DNA of 64,000 nt from Aegilops tauschii subsp. strangulata (GCF_002575655.3 NC_053039.3:225095622-225159621), one strand, 5' to 3'. Positions 9,342 to 22,999 are shown, counted from the first letter of the stretch. Notes: a model not told the origin generated them from the sequence alone. A program made the numbers and translations.

Positions 9342-11954
9342 TTACGGGTAGAACTTGCGGAGATGCTCAATATTCCATGAGTTTTGCAATTTAATGCCAT
9401 CTCCAGTCTCCAGATGGACTGCGCCAAGTCTGGTGACTCGAACTACCCGGTAAGGGCCTTCCTACTTTGGCGTCAACTTGTTTGTACCCTTGGCGGACTG
9501 AACACGCCTAAGGACAAGGTCGCTTTCCTCAAAACACCGGGCATGAACCCTGCGGCTGTGATAGCGACGCGGGGCTTGCTGATAGCGTGCAGCACGCGTA
9601 GCAGCCCGGAGACGGTTCTCCTCGAGTAGCACAGCATCGCCACGCCGGTGCTGATCTTGCACTACCTCATCGTAGGCAAGCACTCGAGGTGACCAGTAAA
9701 TGAGTTCCGTGGGGATAACTACTTCTGCCCCGTAAACAAGGGAGAAGGGAGTCTGCCCGGTAGCTCGATTTGGTGTCGTTCTCAGGGACCAGAGAACTAC
9801 CAGCAGCTCATCGATCCACCGCCTGCCGTGCTTCTGCAGCGTATCAAAGGTTCTTGTCTTGAGTCCTCGCAGCACTTCAGCGTTCGCCCTCTCAGCTTGT
9901 CCATTGCTTCTGGGATGTGCAATAGAGGCAAATGAGATCTTGCTTCCGAGGGCATGAACATATTGCATGAAGGCGCGGCTCGTGAACTGGGTGCCGTTGT
10001 TGGTGATGATCCGGGCAGGGACCCCGAAGCGGCACACCAATCCTTTCAAGAACCTAATAGCTGACTGAGCAGTCACCTTTCTCATGGCTTCTACTTCCGG
10101 CCACTTTGTAAACTTGTCGATTGCAATGAACAAGAATTCAAAGCCCCCGATAGCTCGGGGGAAAGGGCCGAGGATATCGAGCCCCCAGACCAAAAATGAC
10201 CATGACAAAGGGATTGTCTGAAGAGCTTGAGCATGCAGATGGATGTTCCTGGAATGGAACTGGTAGGCTTCACATTTGGTGACTAGCTCGACCCCATCTT
10301 GGAGGGCTGTGGGCCAATAGAAACCTTGCCGGAATGCTTTCCCAACCAAGGCCCTTGATCCAATGTGGGAGCCGCACATGCCTTTGTGTATTTCAACCAG
10401 CAGTTCCTTTCCTTCTTCCCGACACATGCACTTCAATTTCACACCATTGGGCCTCCTTCTGTATAGAGTGTTATCGACAAACTGATACATACTAGCCCTC
10501 CGGGCTACCCTTTCAGCTTCATCTTGCTCATTGGGAAGTTCTCCAGTTGGAGGAAATGGACTATTTGCCTTGCCCAAGTTGGAGCCCGAGGCTCGGCAAC
10601 AAGGACTAGCGGCACCTCCTCAACTGTGGGGGCATTTTCCTCGTTCACGGGGTCCATTGGCCTGGCTGTAGGGTGCGGTCCGGCAGGTGATGGGGAGTTG
10701 TTTCCGGCGGGGTCCCTACCAGGAGCCCCGGGAGGCTCTACCAGGAGAGGCTTACCGTAGTCCATCTTCCTCCTTTTCCGGGCCATTATTGCTGGGGATA
10801 TGGAGGGCTGATTAAGGTGGAGAACAAAAGTCCCTGGTTCCACAGGAAGCTTCTGCGCAGCACACTTTGACAGATGATCAGCTATGCTGTTTTCCGCACG
10901 GGCTACGTGCTCTGTTTGCAATCCGTCAAAGTGCTCCTCCAATCTTCTCACTTCCTCAACGTATGCCTCCATCAATGGACTTTGGTAATCCTTGTTGACT
11001 TGTCTCACCACAAGCTGTGAATCGCCTCGAATGATCAGCTTCTTGATTCCCAATTCTGTTGCAATCCTGAGCCCAGCAAGGAGCCCTTCATACTCTGCTG
11101 TATTGTTGGTTGCCTCCTCCCGGGGAAAGTGCATCTGGACGACATACTTCAAGTGCTCCCCAGTGGGGGCAATAAGAAGCACGCCAGCCCCTGCACCTTG
11201 TAAGGAGAAGGCACCATCGAAGTACATGATACATTCTTGGGGTGCTTCCTTGCCGGGAATAACTATTTCCGGCACTTCCTCATCAGGGGTTGGAGTCCAT
11301 TCTGCAGTAAACTCTGCCAACGCCCTGCTCTGAATTTTTGATGTGCTCTCAAACTTCAGGCCAAAGCTGGATAACTCCAAAGCCCACTCCACTATTCTGC
11401 CCATAGCCTCAGGGTGTCGGAGTATCCTTTGCAACGGGAAGCGGGTGACAACCATTATCTCATGGGCTTGGAAGTAGTGGCGCAGTTTCCTTGAGGCCAT
11501 GATGAGGCAAAAAAATCAAATTTTGCATGCCAGAGTACCTCGATCTAGCCCCCTACAGCAGGGAACTGACAAAGTGCACTGGGAGCTGCACCACTTTCTT
11601 CCTTGTCGCATCCTTGGGGTTGCCCTCGTTGTCGTGCTCTTATCTGTCCTGATCCTTATCTGGCTCTACTGGGCCTTGCTCACTTTCTGCTTCTTCCACT
11701 TCCCGCTGCGCCACTAAGGCTGCACTAACCACTTGATTAGTTGCCACTGAATACAGCAGCAATGGCTCTTGGGTTTAGGGGCAACCGAAGTGGGCATAGA
11801 GGACAAGTAGCCTTCAACTCTTGCAAAGCTGCATCTGCTTCCGGGGTCCACTTCATGGGCCCTGCCTTCTTCAAAATTTTGAAAAACGGCAGGGTGCGCT
11901 CGGTAGACTTGGAGATGAATCTACTAAGCGTGACAATGCACCCTGTCAGACGCC
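9342..11954 (-). pseudogene. pol: Element W pol, C-terminal half: RT end, RNase H, additional RNase H, integrase
   Basis: This part of pol makes and inserts the cDNA. From 11954 leftwards: end of RT/connection (TLPFFKILKKAG, MKWTPEADAALQELK), a decayed RNase H segment with stops, then an open frame from about 11500. That frame holds an additional RNase H with YFDGAFS, AEYEGLLAGL, GDSQLVV and ENSIADHLSK (the expected acidic residues are present). A frame change at about 10505-10577 leads to integrase, which ends at TAA 9342-9344. Two integrase key positions are changed. The zinc-binding CxxC reads KCEAYQF (near 10262-10279). The catalytic second Asp reads NNGTQF instead of DNGTQF (near 9990-10001). 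WGLDILGPF and the Glu of GQAERAN are kept. The RT side is cut by the Sabrina-like array and continues at 62663. Confidence 0.85.
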
Positions 11955-13536
11955 TGCTACCTCTCGAGCATGCGTTGGTTTTCCCTTGTAGAGGAAAGGG
12001 TGATGCAGCAAAGTAGCATAAGTATTTCCCTCAGTTTTTGAGAACCGAGGTATCAATCCAGTAGGAGATTACACGCAAATCGCCTAGTACCTGCACAAAC
12101 AATGAAGAACCTTGCAACCAACGCGATAAAGGGATTGTCAATCCCTTCACGACCACTTGCAAAAGTGAGATCTGATAAAGATAATAAGATAAATATGTTT
12201 GGTATTTTTGTTGTATAGATTGGAAAGTAAAGATTGCAAAGTAAATAGTAAACTAGAATTGTAGATTGGAAACTTATATGATATAAAGTAGACCCGGGGG
12301 CCATAGGTTTCACTAGTGGCTTCTCTCAAGATAACATGTATTACGGTGGGTGAACAAATTACTGCCGAGCAATTGATAGAAAAGCGCATAGTTATGAGAA
12401 TATCTAGGCATGATCATGAACATAGGCATCACATTCGTGTCAAGTAGACCAAAACGATTCTGCATCTACTACTATTACTCCACACATCGACCGCTATCCA
12501 GCATGCATCTAGAGTATTAAGTTCATAAGAATGGAGTAACACATTAGGCAAGATGACATGATGTAGAGGGATAAACTCAAGCAATATGATATAAACCCCA
12601 TCTTTTTATCCTCAATGGCAACAATACAATACGTGTCGGTTCCCTTTCTGTCACTAGGATCGAGCACCGCAAGATTGAACCCAAAGCTAAGCACTTCTCC
12701 CATTGCAAGGAAGATCAATCTAGTAGGCCAAACCAAACTGATAATTCGAAGAGACTTGCAAAGATATTAAATCATGCATATAAGAATTCATAGAAGAATC
12801 AAATATTGTTCATAGAAAATCTTGATCATAAACCCACAATTCATCGGATCTCGGCAAACACACCGCAAAAAGTATTACATCGAATAGATCTCCAAGAACA
12901 TCGAGGAGAACTTTGTATTGAGAACCAAAGAGAGAGAAGAAGCCATCTAGCTAATAAGTATGGACCCGAAGGTCTGTGGTAAACTACTCACACATCATCG
13001 GAGAGGCTATGGTGTTGATGTAGAAGCCCTCCATGATTGAATCCCCCTCCGGCAGATCACCGGAAAAGGCCCCAAGGTGGGATCTCACGGGTACAGAAGG
13101 TTGCGGCAGTGGAAAAGTGGTTTCGTGGCTCCCCTGGATGTTTTCAGGGTATAGGAGTATATATAGGTGAAAGAAGTAGGTCAGTGGAGTTACGAGGGGC
13201 CCACGAGGGTGGGGGCGCGTCTACCCCCCTGGGCGTGCCCTCCTGCTTCGTGGCTGCCTCGTTGCTTCCTTGACTTCCACTCCAAGTCTCCTGGATTGCA
13301 TTTGTTCCAAAAAAGATCCTCGCGAAGGTTTCGTTCCGTTTGGATTCCGTTTGATATTCCTTTTTTGCGAAACACTGAAATAGGCAAAAAAAACAGGAAT
13401 TTGCAGTGGGCCTTCGGTTAATAGGTTAGTCCAAAAAATAATATAAAAGAGCATAATACAGCAAATTAAACATCCAAAACAGATAATATAATAGCATGGA
13501 ACAATCAAAAATTATAGATACGTTGGAGTCGTATCA
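11955..13536 (-). repeat. Sabrina-like LTR A (outer 3' LTR)
   Basis: Plus-strand ends are TGCTACCTCTCGAGC and GGAGTCGTATCA, so on its own strand it runs TGATACGACTCC...GGTAGCA. A TATATATA box reads on the minus strand near 13158-13166. A polypurine tract abuts it on the right. Confidence 0.9.
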
Positions 13537-16451
13537 AGCATCCCCAAGCTTAATTCCTGCTCGTCCTCGAGTAGGTAAATGATAAAATAGAATTTTTGAT
13601 GTGGAATGCTAGCTAACATAACTTTTCAATGTAATTCTCTTTGTTGTGGCATGCATGTTTAGATCCAAAAGATTCTAGACAAAGTTTTAATATTGACATT
13701 AAAATAGTAATACTTCAAGCATGCTAACCAAGCAATTATGTCTTATCAAAATAACATAGCCAAAGAAAGCTTATCCCGACAAAATCATATAGTTTGGCCA
13801 TTTCGTCACACAAAATGCTCCCATCATGCACAACCCCGATGACAAGCCAAGCAATTGTTTCATACTTAGCCTTTTCAAACTCTTTCAACTTTTACGCAAT
13901 ATATGAGTGCAAGCCATGGACATAGCACTAAGGGTGGAATAGCATATGATGATGGGGGTTATGTGAGAATACAAAAAAAGGAGAAAGTCTCACATTGACG
14001 TGGCTAATCAACGGGCTATGGAGATGCCCATCAATTGATGTCAATGCAAGGAGTAGGGATTGCCATGCAACGGATGCACTAGAGCTACAAATATATGAAA
14101 GCTCATCAAAAGAAACTAAGTGGGTGTGCATCCAACTTGCTTGCTCACGAAGACCTAGGGCATTTTGAGGAAGCCCATCATTGGAATATACAAGCCAAGT
14201 TCTATAATGAAAAATTCCCACTAGTATATGAAAGTGACAAAATAAGAAACTCTCTATCATGAAGATCATGGTGCTATTTTGAAGCACAAGTGTGGAAAAA
14301 GGATAGTAACATTGTCCCTTCTCTCTTTTTCTCTCCTTTTTTTGTTTGGGCTTCTTTGGCCTCTTTTTTTGGGGCTTCTTTGGCCTCTTTTTTATTCTAT
14401 TTTTTTATTTTTTGTCCGGAGTCTCATCCTGACTTGTGGGGAATCATAGTCTCCATCATCCTTTCCTCACATGGGACAATGCTCTAAAAATGAAAATCAT
14501 CACACTTCTATTTACTTACAACTCAAGAATTACAACTCGATACTTAGAACAAAATATGACTATGTGAATGCCTCCGGCGGTGTACCGGGATATGCAATGA
14601 ATCAAGAGCTACATGTATGAAAGAATTAAGAAGGTGGCTTTGCCACAAATACGATGTCAACTACATGATCATGCAAAGCAATATGGCAATGATGGATCGT
14701 GTCATAATAAACGGAACAGTGGTATGTTGCATGGCAATATATCTCGGAATGGCTATGGGAATGCCATAATAGGTAGGTATGGTGGCTGTTTTGAGGAAGA
14801 TATAAGGAGGCTTATGTGTGTTAGAGCATCGTATCACGGGATTTGGATGCACCGGCGCAGTTTGCACCAACTCTCAAGGTGAGAAAGGGCAATGCACGGT
14901 ACCGAAGAGGCTAGCAGCGATGGAAGGGTGAGAGTGCGTATAATCCATGGACTCAACATTAGTCATAAAGAATTCACATACTTATTGCAAAAATCTACAA
15001 GTCATCAAAACTAAGCACTACACGCATGCTCCTAGAGGGATAGACTGGTAGGAAAATACCAACGCTCGTCCCCGACCGCCACTCATAAGGAAAGCAATCA
15101 AAGAACACCCCATGCTTCAAATTTGTCACACAACTTTTACCATACGTGCATGCTACGGGACTTGCAAACCTCAACACGAGTATTTCTAAATTCCACAATT
15201 ACCCAACTAGCATGACTCTAACATTACCACCTTTACATCTCAAAACAACTATCAAGTATCAAACTTATCATAGTATTTAATGCACTCTATATGAATGTTT
15301 TTATTATACCCATCTTGGATGCCTATCATATTAGGACTAGTTTCATAGCCAAAGCAAATTACCATGCTGTTCTAAAAGACTCTCAAAATAATATAAGTGA
15401 AGCATGAGAGATCAATAATTTCTATAAAATAAAACCACCACCGTGCTCTAAAAAGGTATAAGTGAAGCACTAGAGCAAAATTATCTAGCTCAAAAGATAT
15501 AAGTGAAGCACATAGAGTATTCTAATAAATTCCGATTCATGTGTGTCTCTCCCAAAAGGTGTGTACAGTAAGTATGATTGTGGTGAACTAAAAAGCAAAG
15601 ACTCAAATCATACAAGACGCTCCAAGCAAAACACATATCATGTGGTGAATAAAAATATAGCCTCGAGTAAAGTTACCGATAGACGAAGACGGAAGAGGGG
15701 ATGCCTTCCGGGGCATCCCCAAGCTTAGGCTTTTGGTTGTCCTTGAATTTTACCTTGGGATGCCTTGGGTATCCCCAAGCTAAGGATTTTGCCACTCCTT
15801 GTTCCTAAATCCATCAAATCTTTACCCAAAAACTTGAAAACTTCACAACACAAAACTCAAACAGAAAAATCTCATGAGCTCCGTTAGTATAAGAAAACAA
15901 ATCACCACCTTAATGTACTGTAATGAACTCATTCTTTATTTATATTGGTGTTAAACCTACTGTATTCCAACTTATCTATGGTTCATACCCCCCGATACTA
16001 GCCATAGATTCATCAAAAAAAGCAAACAACACACGAAAAACAGAATCTGTCAAAAACAGAACAGTCTGTAGTAATCTGTATCAAACGTAAACTTCTGGAA
16101 CTCCAAAAATTCTGAAATAAATTGGTGGACATGAGGAATTTGTCTATCAATCATCTGAAAAAAGAATCAACCTAAAAGCACTCTCCAGTAAAAAAACTGG
16201 CAGCTAATCTGGTGAGCACTAAAGTTTCTGTTTTTTTACAGCAAGATCGCAAAGACTTCCCCCAAGTCTTCCCAACGGTTCTACTTGGCACAAACGCTAA
16301 TTAAAACATAATACCACATCTAAACAGAGGCTAGATGAATTATTTATTACTAAACAGAAACAAAAATCAAGGAACAAAAATAAAATTGGGTTGCCTCCCA
16401 ACAAGCGCTATCGTTTAACGCCCCTAGGTAGGCATGAAAACAAGAATAGAT
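13537..16451 (-). other. Sabrina-like internal region 1, non-coding part
   Basis: This is 2.9 kb between the gag and the 3' LTR where an autonomous element would have pol. No domain is visible in any frame. Features: a polypurine tract (minus strand TTAAGCTTGGGGATGCT, 13537-13553), a T/C-rich stretch near 14320-14420, and three copies of ATAAGTGAAGCA between 15391 and 15512. Internal region 2 matches it closely throughout. Confidence 0.75.
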
Positions 16452-17266
16452 CTAGGTATTGTCATCTTTGGTATGCAATTCTTCAATTGAACACTTATAA
16501 CCCTTAGCAGTTTCCTACTTTTTATTAATGATCAAACTCCTAGGCAGGAAATCAAGAAATTCATTTGTAGCAAAATGTTCCTTAATGATAGCGAAAAAGT
16601 TGGGGTGAACACTTATTGATTTGAGATCTGCATTTTCCTTACTAGAAGATTCACCCTTATTTTTAGGAACATACATAAATTTGGCAACTTTGGTAGTAGG
16701 AGGATTTGAAGTGTTTCTCATGGCAGAAAAGGCAGACCCTAAGTTGGTAATAATATCCTCAAGTTTATCTATTCTAGTGGAATCTTGATCTATCTTTTCA
16801 TTAACTATGGGTTCTTTTTCTCGAAAAAATTTCAGAGTAACTCCTACCTTAGATCCATATTGGGTAATTTGGTTGTGGATATTTTTATCCAAATTCTTGA
16901 TCAACTCTACAGTGGCAACTTTATTTTCGATAATTTCAAGCCTTTGCATCACATGTTCCAAAGTTAAAATAGTTCCATTAACCAAAAGAGGTGGTGGGCC
17001 AAAAAATCTATCATAGCATTATAAGAAACAAAAGTATGGCTACCCAAAAAATTCCCTCCGGTAATGGTGTCAAGAATATATCTGTTCCAAGGAGTGATGC
17101 CTACATAAAAATTGCGAAGAATAACGGAAGTAGATTGCTTCCTAGTGGATCTATTCTGAGCATTGCAAATTCTATGCCAAGCATCTTTTAGATTTTCTCC
17201 CTCCCTTTGTTTAAAATTAAAAACTTCATGATCGGGAGTACTAACAATGATAGAAGGACTGGCCAT
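16452..17266 (-). pseudogene. gag: Sabrina-like gag, unit 1 (frameshift and stop)
   Basis: This is a homologue of the intact 271-residue gag of unit 2. It starts MASPSIIVSTPDHEVFNF and includes ENLKDAWHRICNAQNRS, the Athila-type gag pattern. A one-base loss near 17005 (in the run of A after GGCC) shifts the frame, so the first 100 residues and the rest lie in different frames. An in-frame stop near 16516 replaces a Thr codon of unit 2. The remainder (NGTILTLEHVMQRLEIIENK) is coiled-coil-like. Neighbours are the primer-binding site upstream and non-coding sequence downstream. Confidence 0.8.
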
Positions 17267-17456
17267 AATGGCAAAACAAACGATCTAAAACATGGACACA
17301 CAACAGGCAAGCGAAAAGGGACGAACGAAAAAGGGAGAATAAAACGGCAAAGGTGAAGTGGGGTAGAGGAAAACGAGAGGCAAATGGCAAATAATGTAAT
17401 GCGAGGGATAAGAGTTTGTGATGGGTACTTGGTATGTCTTGACTTGAGCATAGATC

Positions 17457-17474
17457 TCCCCGGCAACGGCGCCA
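17457..17474 (-). promoter_or_regulatory. Primer-binding site, unit 1 (Athila type)
   Basis: The minus strand reads TGGCGCCGTTGCCGGGGA, the site known from Athila-type Gypsy elements (usually given as tRNA-Asp). It lies about a dozen bases inside LTR B. Confidence 0.85.
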
Positions 17475-17485
17475 GAAATCCTTCT

Positions 17486-19066
17486 TGCTACCTCTTGAGC
17501 ATGCGTGGTTTTCCCTTGAAGAGGATAGGGTGATGCAGCAAAGTAGCGTAAGTATTTCCCTCAGTTTTTGAGAACCAAGGTATCAATCCAGTAGGAGACT
17601 ACACGCAAATTGCCTAGTACCTGCACAAACAATCAAGAACCTTGCAACCAACGCGATAAAGGGGTTGTCAATCCCTTCACGGCCACTTGCAAAAGTGAGA
17701 TCTGATAAAGATAATAAGATAAATATTTTTGGTATTTTTGTTGTATAGATTGGAAAATAAAGATTGCAAAGTAAATAGTAAACTAGAATTGTAGATTGGA
17801 ATCTTATATGATATAAAGTAGACCCGGGGACCATAGGTTTCACTAGTGGCTTCTCTTAAGATAGCATGTATTACGGTCGGTGAACTAATTACTACCGAGC
17901 AATTGATAGAAAAGCGCATAGTTATGAGAATATCTAGGCATGATCATGAACATAGGCATCACGTCCGTGTCAAGTAGACCAAAACTATTCTGCATCTACT
18001 ACTATTACTCCACACATCGACCGCTATCCAGCATGCATTTAGAGTATTACGTTCATAAGAACGGAGTAACACATTAGGCAAGATGACATGATGTAGAGGG
18101 ATAAACTCAAGCAATATGATATAAACCCCACCTTTTTATCCTCGATGGCAACTATACAATACGTGTCGGTTCCCTTTCTGTCACTGGGATCAAGCACCGC
18201 AAGATTGAACCCAAAGCTAAGCACTTCTCCCATTGCAAGAAAGATCAATCTAGTAGGCCAAACCAAACTGATAATTCGAAGAGACTTGCAAAGATAGTAA
18301 ATCATGCATATAAGAATTCCGAGAAGAATCAAGTATTGTTCATAGATAATCTTGATCATACACCCACAATTCATCGGATCTCGGCAAACACACCGCAAAA
18401 AGTATTATGTCGAATAGATCTCCAAGAACATCGAGGAGAACTTTGTATTGAGAACCAAAGAGAGAGAAGAAGCCATCTAGCTAATAACTATGGACCCGAA
18501 GGTCTGCGGTAAACTACTCACATATCATCGGAGAGGCTATGGTGTTGATGTAGAAGCCCTCCGTGATCGAACCCCCCTCCGACAGATCGCCGGAAAAGGC
18601 CCCAAGATGGGATCTCATGGGTACAGAAGGTTGCGGCGGTGGAAAAGTGGTTTCGTGGCTCCCCTGGATGTTTTCAGGGTATAAGAGTATATATAGGCGA
18701 AAGAAGTAGGTCGGTGGAGTTACGAGGGGGGCCCGAGGGTGGGGGGCGCGCCTACCCCCCTAGGCGCGCCCTCCTGCCTCATGGCTGCCTCGTTGCTTCC
18801 TTGACTTCCACTCCAAGTCTCCTGGATTGCGTTTGTTCCAAAAAAGATCCTCGCGAAGGTTTCGTTCCGTTTGGATTCCGTTTGTTATTCCTTTTCTGCG
18901 AAACACTGAAATAGGCAAAAAAACAACAATTTGCACTAGGCCTTCGGTTAATAGGTTAGTCCCAAAAATAACATAAAAGAGCATAATAAAGCCCATTAAA
19001 CATCCGAAACAGATAATATAATAGCATGGAACAATAAAAAATTATAGATACGTTGGAGACGTATCA
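17486..19066 (-). repeat. Sabrina-like LTR B (shared central LTR)
   Basis: This LTR serves as 5' LTR of unit 1 and 3' LTR of unit 2. It has a primer-binding site on its left and a polypurine tract on its right. It differs from LTR A by scattered substitutions of a few percent (by eye). Confidence 0.9.
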
Positions 19067-21993
19067 AGCATCCCCAAGCTTAATTCCCGCTCGTCCTCGA
19101 GTAGGTAATGTATAAAACAATTTTTTTGATGTGGAATGCTACCTAACATATTTTTTCAATGTAATTCTCTTTATTGTGGCATGAATTTTTAGATCCAAAA
19201 GATTCTAGACAAAGTTTTAATATTGACATAAAAATAGTAATACTTCAAGCATGCTAACAAGGCAATTATGTCTTATCAAAATAACAGAGCCAAAGAAAGC
19301 TTATCCCTACAAAATCATATAGTTTGGCCATGCTTCATTTTCGTCACACAAAATGCTCCCATCATGCACAACCCCGATGACAAGCCAAGCAATTGTTCCA
19401 TACTTAGCCTTTTCAAACTCTTTCAACTTTTACGCAATATATGAGCGCAAGCCATGGACATAGCACTATGGGTGGAATAGCATATGATGATGGGGGTTAT
19501 GTGAGAAGACAAAAAAGGAGAAAGTCTCACATTGACGTGGCTAATCAACGGGCTATGGAGATGCCCTTCAATTGATTTCAATGCGAGGAGTAGGTATTGC
19601 CATGCAACGGATGTGCTAAAGCTATAAATATATGAAAGCTCATCAAAAGAAACTAAGTGGGCGTGCATCCAACTTGCTTGCTCACGAAGACCTAGGGCAT
19701 TTTGAGGAAGCCCATCATTGGAATATACAAGCCAAGTTCTATAATGAAAAATTCCCACTAGTATATGAAAGTGACAAAATAAGAAACTCTCTATCATGAA
19801 GATCATGCTGCTATTTTGAAGCACAAGTGTGGAAAAAGGATAGTAACATTGTCCCTTCTCTCTTTTTCTCTCATTTTTTTGTTTGGGCTTCTTTGGCCTC
19901 TTTTTTTTGGGCTTCTTTGGCCTCTTTTTTATTTTTTCATCCGGAGTCTCATCCCGACTTGTGGGGGAATCATAGTCTCCATCATCCTTTCCTCACATGG
20001 GACAATGCTCTAATAATGAAAATCATCACACTTCTATTTACTTACAACTCAAGAATTACAACTCGATACTTAGAACAAAATATGACTCTATGTGAATGCC
20101 TCCGGCGGTGTACCGGAATATGCAATGAATCAAGAGCGACATGTATGAAAGAATTAAGAAGGTGGCTTTGCCACAAATACGATGTCAACCATATGCTCAT
20201 GCAAAGCAATGACAATGATGGAGCGTGTCATAATAAACAGAACGGTGGTAAGTTGCCTGGCAATATATCTCGGAATGGCTCTGGTAATGCCATAATAGGT
20301 AGGTATGGTGGCTGTTTTGAGGAAGATATAAGGAGGCTTATGTGTGATAGAGCGTATCGTATCACGGGATTTGGATGCACCAGCGAAGTTTGCACCAACT
20401 CTCAAGGTGAGAAAGGGCAATGCATGGTACCGAAGAGGCTAGCAGCGATGGAAGGGTGAAAGTGCATATAATCCATGGACTCAACATTAGTCATAAAGAA
20501 CTCACATACTTATTGCAAAAATCTACAAGTCATCAAAACTAAGCACTACACGCATGCTCCTAGAGGGATAGATTGGTAGGAAAATACCAACGCTCGTCCC
20601 CGACCGCCACTCATAAGGAAAGCAATCAAAGAACACCCCATACTTCAAATTTGTCACACAACTTTTACCATACGTGGATGCTATGGGACTTGCAAACCTC
20701 AACACGAGTATTTCTAAATTCCACAGTTACCCAACTAGCATGACTCTAACATTACCACCTTTATATCTTAAAACAACTATCAAGTATCAAAGTTATCATA
20801 GTATTTAATGCACTCTATATGAATGTTTTTATTATACCCATCTTGGATGCCTATCATATTAGGACTAGTTTTATAGCCAAAGCAAATTACCATGCTATTC
20901 TAAAAGACTCTCAAAATAATATAAGTGAAGCATGAGAGATCAATAATTTCTATAAAATAAAACCACCACCGTGCTCTAAAAAGGTATAAGTGAAGCACTA
21001 GAGCAAAATTATCTAGCTCAAAAGATATAAGTGAAGCACATAGAGTATTCTAATAAATTCCGATTCATGTGTGTCTCTCCCAAAAGGTGTGTACAGCAAG
21101 GATGATTGTGGTGAACTAAAAATCAAAGACTCAAATCATACAAGACGCTCCAAGCAAAACACATATCATGTGGTGAATAAAAATATAGCCTCGAGTAAAG
21201 TTACCGATAGACGAAGACGGAAGAGGGGATGCCTTCCGGGGCATCCCCAAGCTTAGGCTTTTGGTTGTCCTTGAATTTTACCTTGGGATGCCTTGGGTAT
21301 CCCCAATTTTAGGATTTTGCCACTCCTTGTTCCAAAATCCATCAAATCTTTACCCAAAAACTTGAAAACTTCACAACACAAAACTCAAACAGAAAAATCT
21401 CATGAGCTCCGTTAGTATAAGAAAACAAATCACCACCTTAATGTACTGTAATGAACTCATTCTTTATTTATATTGGTGTTAAACCTACTGTATTCCAACT
21501 TCTCTATGGTTCATACCCCCCCCCCCCCCCCCCCCCGATACTAGCCATAGATTCATCAAAAAAAGCAAACAACACACGAAAAACAGAATCTGTCAAAAAC
21601 AGAACAGTCTGTAGTAATCTGTATCAAACGTAAACTTCTGGAACTCCAAAAATTCTGAAATAAATTGGTGGACGTGAGGAATTTGTCTATCAATCATCTG
21701 AAAAAAGAATCAACCTAAAAGCACTCTCCAGTAAAGAACTGGCAGCTAATCTGGTGAGCACTAAAGTTTCTGTTTTTTTACAGCAAGATCGCAAAGACTT
21801 CCCCCATGTCTTCCCAACGGTTCTACTTGGCACAAACGCTAATTAAAACATAAAACCACATCTTAACAGAGGCTAGATGAATTATTTATTACTAAACAGA
21901 AACAAAAAGCAAGGAACAAAAATAAAATTGGGTTGCCTCCCAACAAGCGCTATCATTTAACGCCCCTAGCTAGGCATAAAAACAAGAATAGAT
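19067..21993 (-). other. Sabrina-like internal region 2, non-coding part
   Basis: Nearly the same sequence as 13537-16451, again with no pol. It contains the run of 21 C at 21516-21536 that is only 6 C in unit 1, and the ATAAGTGAAGCA repeats near 20920-21040. Nothing else supported. Confidence 0.75.
21516..21536. repeat. Run of 21 C
   Basis: A mononucleotide run sits in the non-coding part of unit 2. The matching place in unit 1 (near 15990) has 6 C. It may be slippage or a sequencing or assembly artefact. Confidence 0.9.
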
Positions 21994-22809
21994 CTAGGTA
22001 TTGTCATCTTTGGTATGCAATTCTTCAATTGAACACTTATAACCCTTAGGAGTTTCCGTCTTTTTATTAATGATCAAACTCCTAGGCAGGAAATCAAGAA
22101 ATTCATTTGTAGCAAAAGGTTCCTTAATGATAGCGAACAAGTTGGGGTGAACACTTATTGATTTGAGATCCGCATTTTCCTTACTAGAAGATTCACCCTT
22201 ATTTTTAGGAACGTACATAAATTTGGCAAATTTGGTAGTAGGAGGATTTGAAGTGTTTCTCACGGCAGAAAAGGCAGACCCTAAGTTGGTAATAATATCC
22301 TCAAGTTTATCTATTCTAGTGGAATCTTGATCTATCTTTTCATTAACTATGGGTTCTTTTTCTCGAAAAAATTTCAGAGTAACTCCTACCTTAGATCCAT
22401 ATTGGGTAATTTGGTTGTGGATCTTTTTATCCAAATTCTCGAGCAACTCTACAGTGGCAACTTTATTTTCGATAATTTCAAGCCTTTGCATCACATGTTC
22501 CAAAGTTAAAATAGTTCCATTAACCAAAAGAGGTGGTGGGCCAAACAAAGCTGTCATAGCATTATAAGAATCAAAAGTATGGCTACCCAATAAATTCCCT
22601 CCGGTAATGGTGTCAAGAATATATCTGTTCCAAGGAGTGATGCCTACATAAAAATTGCGAAGAAGAACGGAAGTAGATTGCTTCCTAGTGGATCTATTCT
22701 GAGCATTGCAAATTCTATGCCAAGCATCTTTTAGATTTTCTCCCTCCCTTTGTTTAAAATTAAGAACTTCATGATCGGGAGTACTAACAATGATAGAAGG
22801 ACTGGCCAT
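21994..22809 (-). CDS. gag: Sabrina-like gag, unit 2 (intact 271-residue ORF)
   Basis: This is the structural protein of the virus-like particle. The ORF runs from ATG 22809 to TAG 21994. The N-terminus has HEVLNFKQREGENLKDAWH, the Athila-type gag signature. Next comes WNRYILDTITGGN, and then a predicted coiled coil around residues 100-150 (LEHVMQRLEIIENK). The C-terminal part is basic and Ser-rich (PKNKGESSSKENADLK). No zinc knuckle and no protease follow, and the stop is followed by about 2.9 kb of non-coding sequence. The ORF is therefore a short gag in a non-autonomous element. The start is supported by alignment with unit 1, which shares it. Expression is not shown by the sequence. Confidence 0.75.
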   Translation of the reverse strand: MASPSIIVSTPDHEVLNFKQREGENLKDAWHRICNAQNRSTRKQSTSVLLRNFYVGITPWNRYILDTITGGNLLGSHTFDSYNAMTALFGPPPLLVNGTILTLEHVMQRLEIIENKVATVELLENLDKKIHNQITQYGSKVGVTLKFFREKEPIVNEKIDQDSTRIDKLEDIITNLGSAFSAVRNTSNPPTTKFAKFMYVPKNKGESSSKENADLKSISVHPNLFAIIKEPFATNEFLDFLPRSLIINKKTETPKGYKCSIEELHTKDDNT

Positions 22810-22999
22810 AACGGCAAAACAAACGATCTAACACACGGACACACAAGAGGCAAGCGAAAAGGGACGAACGAAAAAGGGCGAATAAAACGGCAAAGGTGAA
22901 GTGGGGGAGAGGAAAATGAGAGGCAAATGGCAAATAATGTAATGCGAGGGATAAGAGTTTGTGATGGGTACTTGGTATGTCTTGACTTGAGCGTAAATC

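Noticed and set aside
15543..15728. 61-residue ORFs at 15543-15728 and 21071-21256 in the Sabrina-like units
   Set aside because: They read opposite to gag, are short, and are expected when two near-identical units are compared.
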